The notes: generated by a model not told the origin, from the letters alone. 32,272 nucleotides of DNA from Dipetalonema caudispina (GCA_013365325.1 JABVXV010000509.1:1-32272), one strand, 5' to 3'. Counted from the stretch's first letter, positions 20,832 through 32,272 are shown. Numbers and translations are program-made.

Positions 20832-23800
20832 ATTAGAAGTATTACTTGAATTAGTTGAAAACTATACGAACAATTTAGGGGAAAAGAAAGAAAAGATATC
20901 GAATATGTAAAAAAGAAATTTTGAAAATTTCATGAAGCTTATGTTTTTGTCATAATTTTAATAAAAGGAAAAAGGAAAAATAAAGGTAGTGCTGACTTTT
21001 TCATTTTTCAACATTTCATTTTTACTTCATAAATGAAATAAAGAATTTATGAAGAAAATGTTGATATGTGAAACTGTAATCAAATGATATATATTCGATT
21101 TCATAACATTGGGTTAAATGTCGGGCAATTATCTTTTTGAAATGTTAGTTTCTAAGAATGATACCATCATTATTATTATACTATATCAGGATAATTGAAA
21201 AATTAAAATAATTGGTTTTTTTTTTTTGGCCTCGAAAAGTTTTCAACAATAAAAACAAAATGTTGCATGAGTTACTTCAAAAAAAAAGGTTCAAGTTTAG
21301 TTTTAGTATTAGTAAAGTTTAACTATAAATGCTTTGAAAATCAATATTAAAAAAGTTATCATTTTCAATGGAGTAATTGAGAAATTTTAATATTACTTCT
21401 ACAGTGTCATTTTCTGATTTCATTGTAAAATGAAATTTTATATTATTTTGACCAACATCATTATCATGATAATTGTTACAATGTGATAATATAAAATGTA
21501 AAAATAATAATGATTATTGTCGTTTTGTTTTATGTTTTGTCATTGTAACAATTACTACAACTTTGGTCATTACTACGATTTCTTTTATCTTATTTGTTAT
21601 TCATTTATACATTTATGATTCTATTTTATCACGATAGCTTATAGTTTATTTTATTTTTCGTCACCACAACTACTAATATATTATGATTTCTTTCACCTTA
21701 TTTAGTATTTATAATTACATTTTATTACAGCTTACATATATTATAATTTCGTCGCGATGAAACTTGATATATTAAATTTTTATCTATTTATTTTAATTAC
21801 TCACTTCCACTATATTTTTATCTATTCGAATTTAAAAGTATCTTACCACTCCGAACTAAAAATTTCATAATCATTGCTCAATTAATCAAATGATTTCTTT
21901 CATCTAATTTTGTTCGTTATCACTATTTCCTATTATCATCTACATCAATAATTGTTTTTTTATTCACTTTTCAACAGTTATTTCTGCATATAATACGTAC
22001 TTATTATACTAATTATGAGACAAATAATTAATTGGATATTTTTTGTTTACATATGAATACCTAATTATGCGCCCTTTACAACTAATTATTCCATCGCAAT
22101 TTACTGTATAACAATTAAATGGATGTACTATTTGATCGCTTCTCTTTTTTTTTATTCAAAATATGTAATTAATTTGATTGAATTTTGTAACATATTAAAT
22201 AACCGATAAATATCCATCATCTTAATTTACTAATAATGTATTTTATTGGATGTTTTAATTCTTATTCGAATATTACTTCATTTAATCTAAATTTCAAATT
22301 TTAAGAAATTTTTAGTCGAATAATTTAATTTAGCAAATTTTTCCAAACAAAGTAAACTAAATGAATAAATGTTCATACTCTCCTTATCAATACTTCTTAA
22401 AATAGCATTATTTCCTACTTTTTTTTTTTCTATAAAATAGCTCTTTAAGAAGTTCAAATAATGGCAGTCAATAGTTTAATACGACTTAATAAAAAATTCG
22501 TCATTGAAAAAAAAAAAAATAAGCACATGAGAAATCAATGTTCAATAAGTGCAAGTGCAAAATTCATTTTAAAATAACATAAAATAAAAAAACGGTATTG
22601 AAAATGAAATATATTCAATTATCGTATATTTATATTTAAATATCATTCTTCTATTGGATCATCAATATGCATTAAAGCGCTAATTATAACTAAATTTTCA
22701 ATTTTTATTCGAAATATAATCGCTTAAATTTAACTTTCGTATATCATTTTACAAAGAAGAAAAAAGGTAAAAATGAAAGTTGTCAATAGATTTGTTCTGT
22801 AAGAATTCGTTAAAGTAATTATACAAATGTTTGGAGATTGGCATAAAAAGGTTCCATATTTCTTTTTGCTTAAAAAAAGAAAAATAAATAAAAAGGAACG
22901 AAAAATAACCAGTTTTTATATCAATTCCATTTTTGAATTGAAGCACGAAGAAATAATTAAAAAAAATTGTATAATTCGAAAGATTGTAAATTGATTTTTT
23001 TTTCCTTCTTCATTTCTTCAATTTTTTTTTTTAAAAATGTTCAAATTTCCGTTAGTTTGTAGTGTAAGTACGTCAGATTTTATAAAAATTAAAATTTTTT
23101 TCAATTCCAAAATTATTTTATTTTTTTGAAATTGAATTTTTCGAAGTTCTTTTCAAAATTTACGGAAAGCCGTTTGTACTTAGTCCTTTTTTGTTTTTAT
23201 AAGCTTTGTGTTGGTAATTAATTTTCGATTCGTTTTTCTATTAATCTACCGTTTTTTTTCTACTGTATGCTTCATGTCGATAATTAATTTTACTTTCATT
23301 TTTTTTTACTAATCTACTGTTTTCTCTTTTTTTTTTTTCTTTTGCAAATATCTTTTTCAAAAATTATTTTGTTGCACATTGTTAGCAAATATTCCTACGA
23401 AAATTACTACGTATATTTACACTTTTCCAACTTCTGCTGTAGAATTTGAAAATTTCGTTTTCCCAAACTTTTTGAAAGTTAAAAAATTATTAAAAATTTT
23501 TGACACAACATATGAAATATAAATTACAATAAATTTGGATCTCTTTTTCTTTCTCTTGTTATCTGTTGAACTTTTTTAGCTTTTTCTTTTTCTTAATACA
23601 TCAATTGTTTGGTTTCCAATTTGTTAATTCAGTTTTCATTCTCATTTCCCTTTGTACGATAATTTTTTTGAAAAAAATTTTTTTCAAATTTTCAACCAAA
23701 TTTTTCCTCATTACAAAGCACAAAATTAATGATATTGTATTATTTAAGATATCTGTCAAAGTGCGGTCCTTTTATTTAATTTTATATGGATCATTCTTTT

Positions 23801-24670
23801 ATCTTCTACAACAATATGTTTTTCTACATTCTACAACAGGCTTGTTTATTTTATATTAAAAGGAAAAAAAAAAATATTTTTAAATGCTACCAAGTGAAAA
23901 AGAACTAAATTATGTCTAATATTTTATGAAAAAGAAAAATAAATAAAAGAACAAAGTTGTTTTTTGCTGTATGTTTTAAGTATTCTTACACTTTCTTTTT
24001 TCAGATCGCTTATCAATTCTTAAAACTTTCGTAAAAATGACGATCGTTTGAATTTATCATCCTAAAATTGTCAACGAAACTTTCCATCGATTCAATTATA
24101 GAAATGAATAAGTACGAAATTTGTCGAACAAATTTTTTTTTTTTAATCCATTTATTTGCAATGTATTTTTGTATGTTAGAGTAATGAATCAATAATTAAA
24201 TTGGTCAAAACTTTTTTTTTTTCACTTAGAATTCTTCCCTTTTATTCCTTTGTATTTTTCATTTTTCTATTTCTATTGTTACTTATCCATCGCATGTAAC
24301 TTTGAACTAATAATAATAGCAATAACGATTACAATAATAATAACAATTTTGGTAATGATAATAATAGTAATAATAATAATAGTAACAGTATTAGTAATAA
24401 TAATAATTGTCATTAATATTAATAATAATAAATACAAAATCTAAAAAATCAACTTTGATTGTAATTTACTCCAGATAATTTTTTGTAAAAAACGAAAAAT
24501 TTTTGAATAACCATTTAATTTATCCTGTTTTGTGAATTTTATAATTTCATTCAATTCTTACAATTCAATTTATCAAATGTTTTTCCTAATATTTATCATC
24601 TATATATTTTTCTAGAAAATTATCAATCATTCTTAGTTTAAATTGTTCAATTTTTATTGATTTAAATCTT
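20832..24670. other. Gene-poor AT-rich stretch before the receptor gene
   Basis: No supported gene. It has poly-A/T runs, a 14-bp palindrome ATTATCATGATAAT at 21460-21473, and Phe-rich frames (22749-22946 minus, 23566-23859 plus) without ATG starts or splice support. A short ATG exon candidate at 24104-24111 (ATGAATAA before GTACGA) would be phase-compatible with the receptor exon after 24676, but is only a guess. Confidence 0.5.
24307..24432. repeat. Degenerate (ATA)n microsatellite
   Basis: ATA/ATAATAG/ATAATAAC array in the 5' flank of the receptor gene. In one frame it reads as an Ile/Val-rich peptide, which is an artefact. Confidence 0.9.
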
Positions 24671-24676
24671 TCTCAG
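24671..24676 (+). promoter_or_regulatory. Splice acceptor (cis or trans) before first recognised receptor exon
   Basis: TCTCAG preceded by a T-rich tract (TTTAAATCTTTCTCAG). The exon starting at 24677 reads in frame into the receptor as a Thr/Ser-rich peptide (TSSSSSSITAW) if one base completes a codon from an upstream exon. Otherwise this is a spliced-leader site with a 34-base 5' UTR. Confidence 0.5.
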
Positions 24677-24710
24677 AACATCATCATCATCTTCTTCAAT
24701 TACCGCATGG

Positions 24711-27700
24711 ATGCCTCCAACACAGGGTGCGCATATTTTTGGTGCGATATATATTATATGTGGTATTGCAACGCTTATTTTCAATGCTACCATTATGATA
24801 ACCCTTTGTCATCTAAAGCGAAATATATTGTCGCGTGTTTTCTACTTGCTTATATTCAATTTTGCTACCATTGACCTTCTTAAAAGTATGCCTTAAATAA
24901 AATAATTACATATTTTAATAACTAATAATCAATAAATTGAAATAGGAATGACAAAAATTTTTAATAATTTAACAAATTTATTACAACTTAAATTTTATAG
25001 CATATATATTTAAATGGAACAGTAAAGAATAAACTGAGATAGAAATGATGAAACTTTTTAATAATTTGATATATTTATTACAGATTAAATTTAATAAAAA
25101 TTTTAATAAATGTAAGCTAATACTTTATGCTATTCATAAAAAATTAGTAACAAATTTAATCATACAATCATTATGTTATATTATTTGAAAATGATCTTTT
25201 TGCAGGTACATGCTCAGTAATATGGGCATTAAAGATGTTACCCGCAGGTATCAGTACCTCAATGTATTTTATGAAGGCTGATCAATTTGCCTTGATGATT
25301 TTACGTTTCGCAAATTTAGCAACCATTTTGAATTTGCTAATACTTACACTTAATGAATATGTTTACATAATTTATCCTTTTCATTATCGTCGACTTGTTA
25401 CTAAGTTAGTAGTTAATATTCCAATTTTTGCTGGCTACTTTAAATTACTGTAGAAGACTATCGTAGTAAGCTTTGCCAATTTAACAAATTGTGTGTACGA
25501 TAACTAACCCACGGATTTACCGCTTGTATATACTTTTTTTTCAAATCCATATATTTAACTATGAAATGCAAAATTTATAAAAAGTATAAGCTGTTTAATT
25601 GAAATATTGTCAAAAATTGAAACATTAAAAATGCAAAAGAAAATTTTTAATTCTCTTATATGAAATTGAAAAAAAAAATTATCATAGCAGTTTTAAAGAT
25701 GCATAAATGGGACATGATAAATGTATTAATTTGAAATCATATAATACTTTACTTGTAATAATTTGAATTTTTCAATAATGAATTTTTTCATTTAAAATAT
25801 TCAAATTTATAGCACCAGAGTTACATTGTTAATTGCAATTTGTTGGATAATAGCATGGGGATTTACATTGTCTATTTTATTTGTTGGCTCACGAAAGCAA
25901 TCTCTTTATATTAAACCGGACTGTTTACTGAAACGTAATCATTTCAGTGATAGCGTAAATAATGATGGTAAGCAAGTACTTTGAAGTTTTCCTAATGTAT
26001 TGTTAAAATTTTAGATTTGAATTCAGGAATCAAATAAAGAATAAATTAAATTAATGCTAGATAAAATTTCATATAAAAAAGATTTCATTACAAATAAATA
26101 TTTAAATGAAATGGGATAATAAATCTACTGAATTTATTTATTATTATAGTATTATTTCTAAAACTTGCTTACAGGGACTTTTAATTAACATTTTATTAAA
26201 TGCTAATCTATTTCTGTTCAATTAATTAGCCTAAAAAAGAAAGAGAAGATAAACAATAAAAAAAAAAAAAAAAAAAATTAAATTTGCTTTTCAGTGGATA
26301 AAACATTTATTCAACGGCTGCTTTCTAACTCATTTAATTCAATTAAATTATCCATTTTATAATTTTCAATAAATTTAAAATTTAGCAATTACAGCAACAG
26401 CAACAGCAATAGCAATAGCAACATCAGCAACAGTAACAACAAATTTTATTTCGTACTCATTACAATTACCATCGTGTAAGATTTGTAACTATTAATTCAT
26501 TTTAAGAAAAAATTTTTTTCTTTTCCTATTGCACAAATGACAATAACCGAACTAAAAAATGATTCAAGTAAAAAAGTGAAAAATACGAAAAAAAAAAAAC
26601 AAGGAGAAAAATAAGCATAAATAATTTTGTTACGAAAAAAAAAAATATTTTTGAATTTAAATTTTATTTTTAAACTTACAGCATGTTTTATACGTAACAG
26701 TCAAATATCAAACAATACCGAATTTATTTATAATATATCCATTATTATATTTTGTTTCGTATGTCTCATCATATCAATTGTTTGTTATAGTCGATTAATT
26801 TGTGTCATTTCAAAAATTATCAAAAGTGATTCATCGGTATGTTATTTTTAAATTTTCGGATTATATAATTTAAATAAATGTAGAATTCAATCTGTAAAAT
26901 TTGATTTTAAATTACTTTCTAGCTTTTCCAAACATTTTGTTTAATTTTTTTGAAATTGTACTATTTTTCTTCTTTTCGCTAAAGGATAATTATCATAATT
27001 ATAATTTTACAAAATGTTGACATAATTTGAAAAAATGTTTTATTAATTGCAGATACCAGTTGAAAGTGATTATTCAACAAACAGTAATATGAATGGTAAG
27101 TAAATTATAAATCACAATGCCTTGCTTACTAAAAGTTTCTTGAATTACGCTAATATGGAATAGAAATATTATACTTGAAAATGTATAGAATCAATTTAAT
27201 GATTAGCGAGTAAATCAATAATTGAGAAAAGGTACTCGTACAAAAAATTTTAATTAATAAGTTTCCGAAAATTCGATTTCATTTTCTATTCAAATGACTC
27301 TATTAGATTAAAGTATCTCATAGCCTAATAATACTTTATTTAATTTGATATTTGAATACAATACGATATTTTAGTAAATTTTCTGGAAAAGATTATTTTT
27401 ATACCTATCATTATGAATAAAAGACTGATGTAGACTGAAAGTTGTAAAAATTGAGTTCAAAAATTTTCATATTTTTTTTTTTTTTTTTAATTTCAGGTGA
27501 CTTTAATCGTGCAAAGAAGCAATTACTGAAAAGGAACAAATATATAATTGTAATTGGCAGTGTATTAGCTGTCTATACTGTTTATCTTATTTCATATTCA
27601 GCTATTAAATTTTTATTTCTTAGTAGGCTAAAAAGGTCCCATTTAAAATTCTTATTTTCAACTACCTTTGAAATTATTTCAAATTTAAATGGATATTATT

Positions 27701-28319
27701 CTTGTAAATTATCAAAATTACTGAATAAATCAAAATGAGAGAAGAATTTTTCAACAGACATTATTTTTTACAATAAATCAAAATCATCTCATCACTTTGA
27801 ATTGTTAAGCTATTATTGTTGGTTAAAAATTCCGATGTATTCTTTGATATCATTTAAGTTCACGTTTGGGTATCTCACGCACGGCTATGTATTACGTACG
27901 ATGGGGTTTTCAAACGCTAATGTGTTTGAATACACTCTTGCAACCATTTTGTTACTTTCGGATGCACGAATTTCGAAATGCTTTCAGAACGTATTTATTA
28001 TATTTTTTGTTTTTATCTTATCAAATTTGAATATAAATTTTGCAGAAAATTTTATAAAGTAAGCAATTCAAAAATATATGAAAAAATTAAAATTTTAATT
28101 ACTGTATAAAAAATTGACTTTGGATTACAGTTTTGGATTTCAATTGTAATTTTAATATTTTAAATAATTTTATAATGATTTTTTATTTTCAGTGTTATAT
28201 TTCGTCGCAACATTAGTGAATCATTGATAGCTGAAACTACCTATCTATCCATTGCGGAAAGTCGACGACGAACAATTTTAGGAGGCAGTAGTAGAAATGA
28301 TAAAAATGAAAGAGCATAA
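24711..28319 (+). CDS. Seven-transmembrane (rhodopsin-like / nematode serpentine) receptor, nine exons
   Basis: Exons 24711-24885, 25206-25404, 25813-25967, 26386-26475, 26682-26836, 27053-27095, 27497-27635, 27859-27990 and 28193-28319 join in consistent phase into about 404 residues. TM1 is about 8-32 with Asn25. TM2 has Asp55 (NFATID). TM3 ends in NEY (108-110) where DRY is usual, followed by IIYPFHYRR. TM4 has Trp136. Loop 2 contains Cys162 and Cys208 around an Ala/Thr-rich exon. TM5 is about 222-248, TM6 about 288-312. TM7 ends in QPFCY (347-351), standing for NPxxY, then FRMHEFRNAFR, an Srsx-like ending. The tail is basic. Most donors are GTAAG/GTATG-like and acceptors TTGCAG/TTTCAG. 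The weakest junction is exon 7 to 8 (donor GTCCCA, acceptor TTTAAG). The N terminus may begin in an upstream exon. The role is probably an orphan chemosensory or peptide receptor at the plasma membrane. The ligand cannot be inferred. Confidence 0.8.
26386..26475 (+). other. Symmetric cassette-like exon 4 of the receptor (loop 2, Ala/Thr repeat)
   Basis: Ninety bases between TTTAG and GTAAGA, phase 1 at both ends, made largely of GCAACA/GCAATA hexamers and coding for an alternating Ala-Thr/Ala-Ile stretch. Exon 3 joins exon 5 in frame whether this exon is used or skipped. Confidence 0.6.
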
Positions 28320-28462
28320 GCAATTTAAATTTGTGCAACTATTAATTCTTGAATCTCTTCTGTTTGAATTTTACCATATTCTCATATGATTTTTCCTAAA
28401 TACACCGTAATTTATTTGCTTGTCATAATGAAAGTGAATTGAAAAGGGTAAAGACGATGGAA

Positions 28463-28475
28463 AATAAAGAATAAA
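28463..28475 (+). terminator. Polyadenylation signals (two AATAAA)
   Basis: Two AATAAA hexamers at 28463-28468 and 28470-28475, about 145 bases past the TAA of the receptor, give a plausible 3' end. Confidence 0.5.
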
Positions 28476-28800
28476 GTAAAATAACTTTTTTTTATCGATT
28501 TAATTTTTTTTCCAAACTTTATCACTTTTTTTCTGCAAAATTTTTTTCGCAAACAAATTTTGCTTAATTGAGATTGCTGTTAAAATATCGAATCGTTGAT
28601 CTATTTATTTACATCTTTGGCATACTATGACTTTTAAGTTAAATCAATGTCAAAGTGTAAATCAAAATTTTCACACTTTGAACTGAAAGCAAATTGAAGT
28701 GTAAATTAAAATTCTTTACATTCCTAAATAATTTAAATTTTCTAACAATTCCTCAGAAATTTTCGAATATTTTCTATCATTATTTTTATCCTTTTTGCAG

Positions 28801-28864
28801 GTTCATTCTACGACATCCAATGTTTAATTATCTTCAAAGCTTTACTTACATGCTAAATATTTGA
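28801..28864 (+). other. Possible alternative last exon of the receptor
   Basis: A very good acceptor (TATCCTTTTTGCAG) ends at 28800. The following sequence reads FILRHPMFNYLQSF and stops at TGA 28862-28864. It is in phase with the donor after receptor exon 8 (AC|G), and would replace the normal basic tail by about 20 residues. No AATAAA is seen close by. It may also be an unused site. Confidence 0.25.
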
Positions 28865-29169
28865 TATATGAAAGTGCATCCTTTCAAAATAATCTACTTT
28901 ATGGTTGATTTTATTATATCGTTTGATCATATTTTGATCATATTGTTTCATAAACTACTCATTCTTCAAATTTCTCTTACATGTCCATGCAAAATGTTAG
29001 TATACAAATGAATATTTTATCTAATTCAATTTATCATTTATTAAATGAATGCTTAGAAAATAAGTTTTCCATTAAATAATTCAAATGTATTTTGAATGAT
29101 TCAAAGGATTTCAAATTCCTCCCGTTAAATTAAATTCAAATTCCTAAGATCTACATATATACATATGTA

Positions 29170-29186
29170 GGTGTGTTGTGTGTGTG

Positions 29187-29236
<50 letters not shown>

Positions 29237-29246
29237 TATATGTGCG
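29170..29246. repeat. (GT)n microsatellite
   Basis: Long GT dinucleotide run with one GC and a few TATG interruptions, in the spacer between the convergent receptor and RING genes. Both strands give Cys/Val or His/Thr frames, which are artefacts. Confidence 0.97.
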
Positions 29247-29356
29247 GTTCACAAATGATTTTAAAAAAAAACAATGAAAATATATTATTGAAATGGACTA
29301 CATTGCAAGACAACTTATGTATTACATCTTTTGTCACAATTTGTCGAAATTTCTAA

Positions 29357-29362
29357 TTTATT
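29357..29362 (-). terminator. Possible polyadenylation signal AATAAA (minus strand)
   Basis: TTTATT on the plus strand, 106 bases past the stop of the RING gene. Confidence 0.35.
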
Positions 29363-29467
29363 CCTTGTCAGGAAATTTTTTATGACTAAATGAATAGGAA
29401 CAGTATAGATCATTTGATAATAAAATTATCAAAAATTTCACTAATTTTATATTTCCATCGTAAACAT

Positions 29468-30776
29468 TTACGTATAGATTGTTGTACGTCGTTTGATAGT
29501 TTGTCGACAAATATGGCACAATTTCAACTTTGATGGATTACTACATTCTACGCATGCTGTATGCCCACATTGGAATACAATGCTGCAACGCTGATCCATG
29601 CATATTGCACACGTGACTTCGAGCTCCAACTGTTCTAACTTATCACGTAACTCACGCACTATTTCATTTTTCTCTATAAGAATACAAAGAAAAAAAATTG
29701 ATCATAGCCGAAAGTGACGTAAATGATGCTCATATAATTGTAAAATAGTGTTGCAAATGTCGGTAGTGTTGATGCGAAACGATGACCTAAATGAAATGAC
29801 TGAAGCGATGTCACATATTTTGTTTATCTGTCAAAATATGTATGAATATGTTTTGCCTTCTTAAAGAAGGTAAAAAAATTTCAGCTTTAGTTTTGCTCAA
29901 GGTTAACTTCTTCGAACCTAAGTAAACTAGGCTTAAGCTCGATACGATTTGCAGTATAAATAACTCCAAGTCTAGTTAATTATAATATAGTGAAAATAAA
30001 GAAGTATAAAAAAAAAAAAAAGGTTACTGACCTTCTTCAACGGCTTTTTTGGCTCGTTCAACAGCTTCTTGTGCAATTTTTTCGATTTCCGCTTCATTGA
30101 TCAACTTAACATTTTCATCCAATCCAGTATCACCACATTCTTTGTATCGCATAATTTTACCACCAATTTGAACCTCTTCTCCATCTAACATATTATTATT
30201 GAAAGAAGTTTATCATATTTAGATGCTCAAATGTATACAAAATCTATTTTGCATTTTATCTACGTCTATTTTATAGTCTAATTAACCAATTTATCTAACT
30301 AATATCAGATATAATTATCAGCATGAAACGTATAAATAATTAAACTAGGTAATAAATAGCAACGATAATTAACATTTATGTGGCAATTAGTTTAATAATA
30401 AATTTTAATAATATTTTAAGAATTTTAATAGCTTCGACAATATCAGTTTAGTAGTAATAATTTTTTTTAATGATTTTTATAATTATCTCATCAAATTATT
30501 CTAATTGCTTTTTTAATCCAATAATAGTAAAATATTTGTAAAATTGAAAAATTGCATTTAACAATTATACATGAATTTTTTGCGACAATAATTTGCTGAT
30601 AACATAGTGGACAACGTCTAAGTAAAGTGCTAACAGCACAGGTAGCACAAACTACTCGATGACCACAAGGAATGAAAACAATATCCGCGACGTTATCATC
30701 ACAATTAAAGGTACACATTGTCACCCCGGTAGTATCAAAGCTTCGTGCTACCGTACGACTCATTGGTACGCATGAC
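29468..30776 (-). CDS. mib-1: Mind bomb-type E3 ubiquitin ligase, C-terminal exons (partial, 5' missing)
   Basis: Three minus-strand exons, 30776-30571, 30184-30032 and 29673-29468, join in phase (donors GTATAA and GTCAGT, acceptors TTCAG, TTAG and TATAG) into about 187 residues ending at TAA. The first exon carries a RING finger (MCTFNC...FIPCGH...CATC...CPLC). The second encodes a charged, probably coiled-coil linker (AEIEKIAQEAVERAKKAVEE). The third carries a second RING (CAIC...FQCGHTACVEC...CHICRQTIKRR) and ends a few residues later. Two RINGs separated by a helix, with the last CxxCR...RR almost at the C terminus, is the arrangement at the end of MIB proteins, which ubiquitinate Notch ligands to promote their endocytosis. 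The MIB/Herc2, ZZ and ankyrin parts would be upstream, and I do not find them here. The entry phase (two bases before 30776) proves an earlier exon exists. Other multi-RING ligases are less likely. Confidence 0.7.
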
Positions 30777-32015
30777 CTGAAATTTATTTGTGAATTAGTT
30801 AATTTGTACAACAAAATAAAAACCAATGATTTAAAGTAAAACATTGGATTAGAAATGAAAATTGAAACTAGGTAAATTCAATTCTTGGTGAAAATCAATA
30901 ATTGAATTGGTAGCAAAAACTTCTTCTAATACATTAAGTTAGGATTTATAATATTTTAATGAATATTCCTTCAAATTTCTTTGTTAACAAATGTAAAAAT
31001 TTGAATTCATAAGTCATGTATTTCCTATTTTAAAAAAGTAATATTTGAATGACGAAATGAAAAAATCTCGGTGAGTAATTGAAATTATTAATGAATTTCT
31101 ACCTTCAATATTTAGTATCTTATTCTAACTTATCTTGCTAACAGCATGAAATGTTATATTTTTAGCCTCTCCATGTTTTTCACTTTTCTCTTTTCCCAAT
31201 AGTAGCACGTAAAATTCCACTAATTACAGCTGTCCAAAAAAAGGATATAATAATTGGAAATGATAAAAGTGTTGGGAAAAGTGCTAAGATAACAGGAAAT
31301 GATTTCATGTGATGTAATTAGTAAAAAATGTGATTTAATATTTTGAAATTTGTATATTACGAAGGTTCCATTTTATTTATTACAAATATGCAACAATAAT
31401 TTGCAATTTTTTTTTTCGTTTCGGAAAAAGTTATTTATAAAGAAATTTTCTGGTCAAATTTAAAGAAATTAAAATGATAATACAAATTTTGACCCATTTT
31501 TTCTGGGCTCACACCGATCCATCAATTTTTCTGTTGTCTTATGGATTTGGTTATTATTGTTTATTGTTTAATTTGATCATTATTTTTTACTGTTTTGCTT
31601 TTTTAATAAATTTTTAATAATTCATTTTTTTTTGCATGATATTTAATTATAGACTATTGGTATGGCTTGTAATACGAAAAAGTATTTGGTCTTTAATAAT
31701 TTGCAATGTACATATTATTTCATTAGAAGTTTATGTACCTTTTTCTGTACTCATAAATTATTGATTAATAAAGATAAAATATAACTGCTATAGCTTATAA
31801 TATTTAAAAAAAGAGAAACAAAAAAATAATGAACGTTTTGCAAACTTTAAATCGTCTGTTATAAAATTGAAAAAGTAAGACAAAAAGTAAAAAAATATAT
31901 ATATAACCTAAATTAAATTCCAATAATTTAAACGAAAATGTAAAATGTCACAACTTGCATAATTATCGTAATTTCAGTCAATTTTATAAAAATTTTAGGT
32001 GTGCAAATAAAATTC
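30777..32015. other. Probable large intron or 5' flank of the RING gene
   Basis: No exon able to continue the RING gene is convincing here. The best donor (AAAAAG|GTACAT, about 31735 on the minus strand) has only eight open codons before it. On the plus strand, 31146-31312 has two short peptide-like frames (see findings). A 10-bp inverted repeat CTTTTCCCAA/TTGGGAAAAG spans 31190-31281. Otherwise it is AT-rich and unstructured. Confidence 0.5.

Positions 32016-32272
<257 letters not shown>

Noticed and set aside
23566..23859. 97-codon Phe-rich plus-strand frame
   Set aside because: Non-ATG start, composition follows T-rich DNA, and it does not join the receptor in phase at any good donor.
24250..24444. 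Ile/Val-rich ORF upstream of the receptor
   Set aside because: Driven by ATA repeats. It looks membrane-like but is a composition artefact and has no phase-compatible donor into the receptor.
29125..29356. ORFs on both strands over the GT array
   Set aside because: Cys/Val and His/Thr dipeptide repeats from a microsatellite between two convergent genes.

Overview
The window looks like a strongly AT-rich nematode genome, probably a parasitic species. The evidence is GT-AG introns with short pyrimidine-AG acceptors, a nematode-type serpentine receptor split into at least nine small exons, many poly-A/poly-T runs, and TTA/TAA arrays at both ends and in the middle. There is no bacterial gene organisation, no tRNA or rRNA, and no recognisable transposase. 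Most of the sequence is non-coding. The real genes are in short exons, so the longest open frames are often misleading.

Layout. (1) 1-270: TTA microsatellite and a 92-bp duplication. (2) 717-8093, minus strand: three very small intron-containing genes (717-1279, 3334-4441, 7449-8093). I reconstructed them by joining exons at phase-compatible GT-AG sites. Each encodes a 65-125 residue protein with one hydrophobic segment, and each has AATAAA within about 50 bases of its stop. I recognise no family for them. A 27-bp minisatellite lies just upstream of the second gene. (3) 8094-24670: about 16.5 kb with no supported gene, holding two more minisatellites (48-bp and 18-bp units), strong palindromes, an inverted-repeat complex, a long TAA block and a few weak orphan frames. 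(4) 24711-28319, plus strand: a nine-exon 7TM receptor of about 404 residues. One symmetric exon encodes an Ala/Thr-rich stretch in extracellular loop 2. The TM7 motif lies in a different frame from the longest local ORF. (5) 29468-30776, minus strand, convergent with the receptor: the last three exons of a mind bomb (MIB)-type E3 ubiquitin ligase, with two RING fingers joined by a charged helical linker. Its 5' part is outside the window or in unrecognised exons. (6) 30777-32272: probable intron or flank ending in another TTA array.

The genes do not form an obvious pathway. The receptor would act at the plasma membrane, probably in chemosensation or peptide signalling, and MIB-type ligases ubiquitinate Notch ligands. 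The three small minus-strand membrane or secreted proteins are the least explained part of the window. All exon models come from reading splice sites and phases by eye, without transcript evidence.
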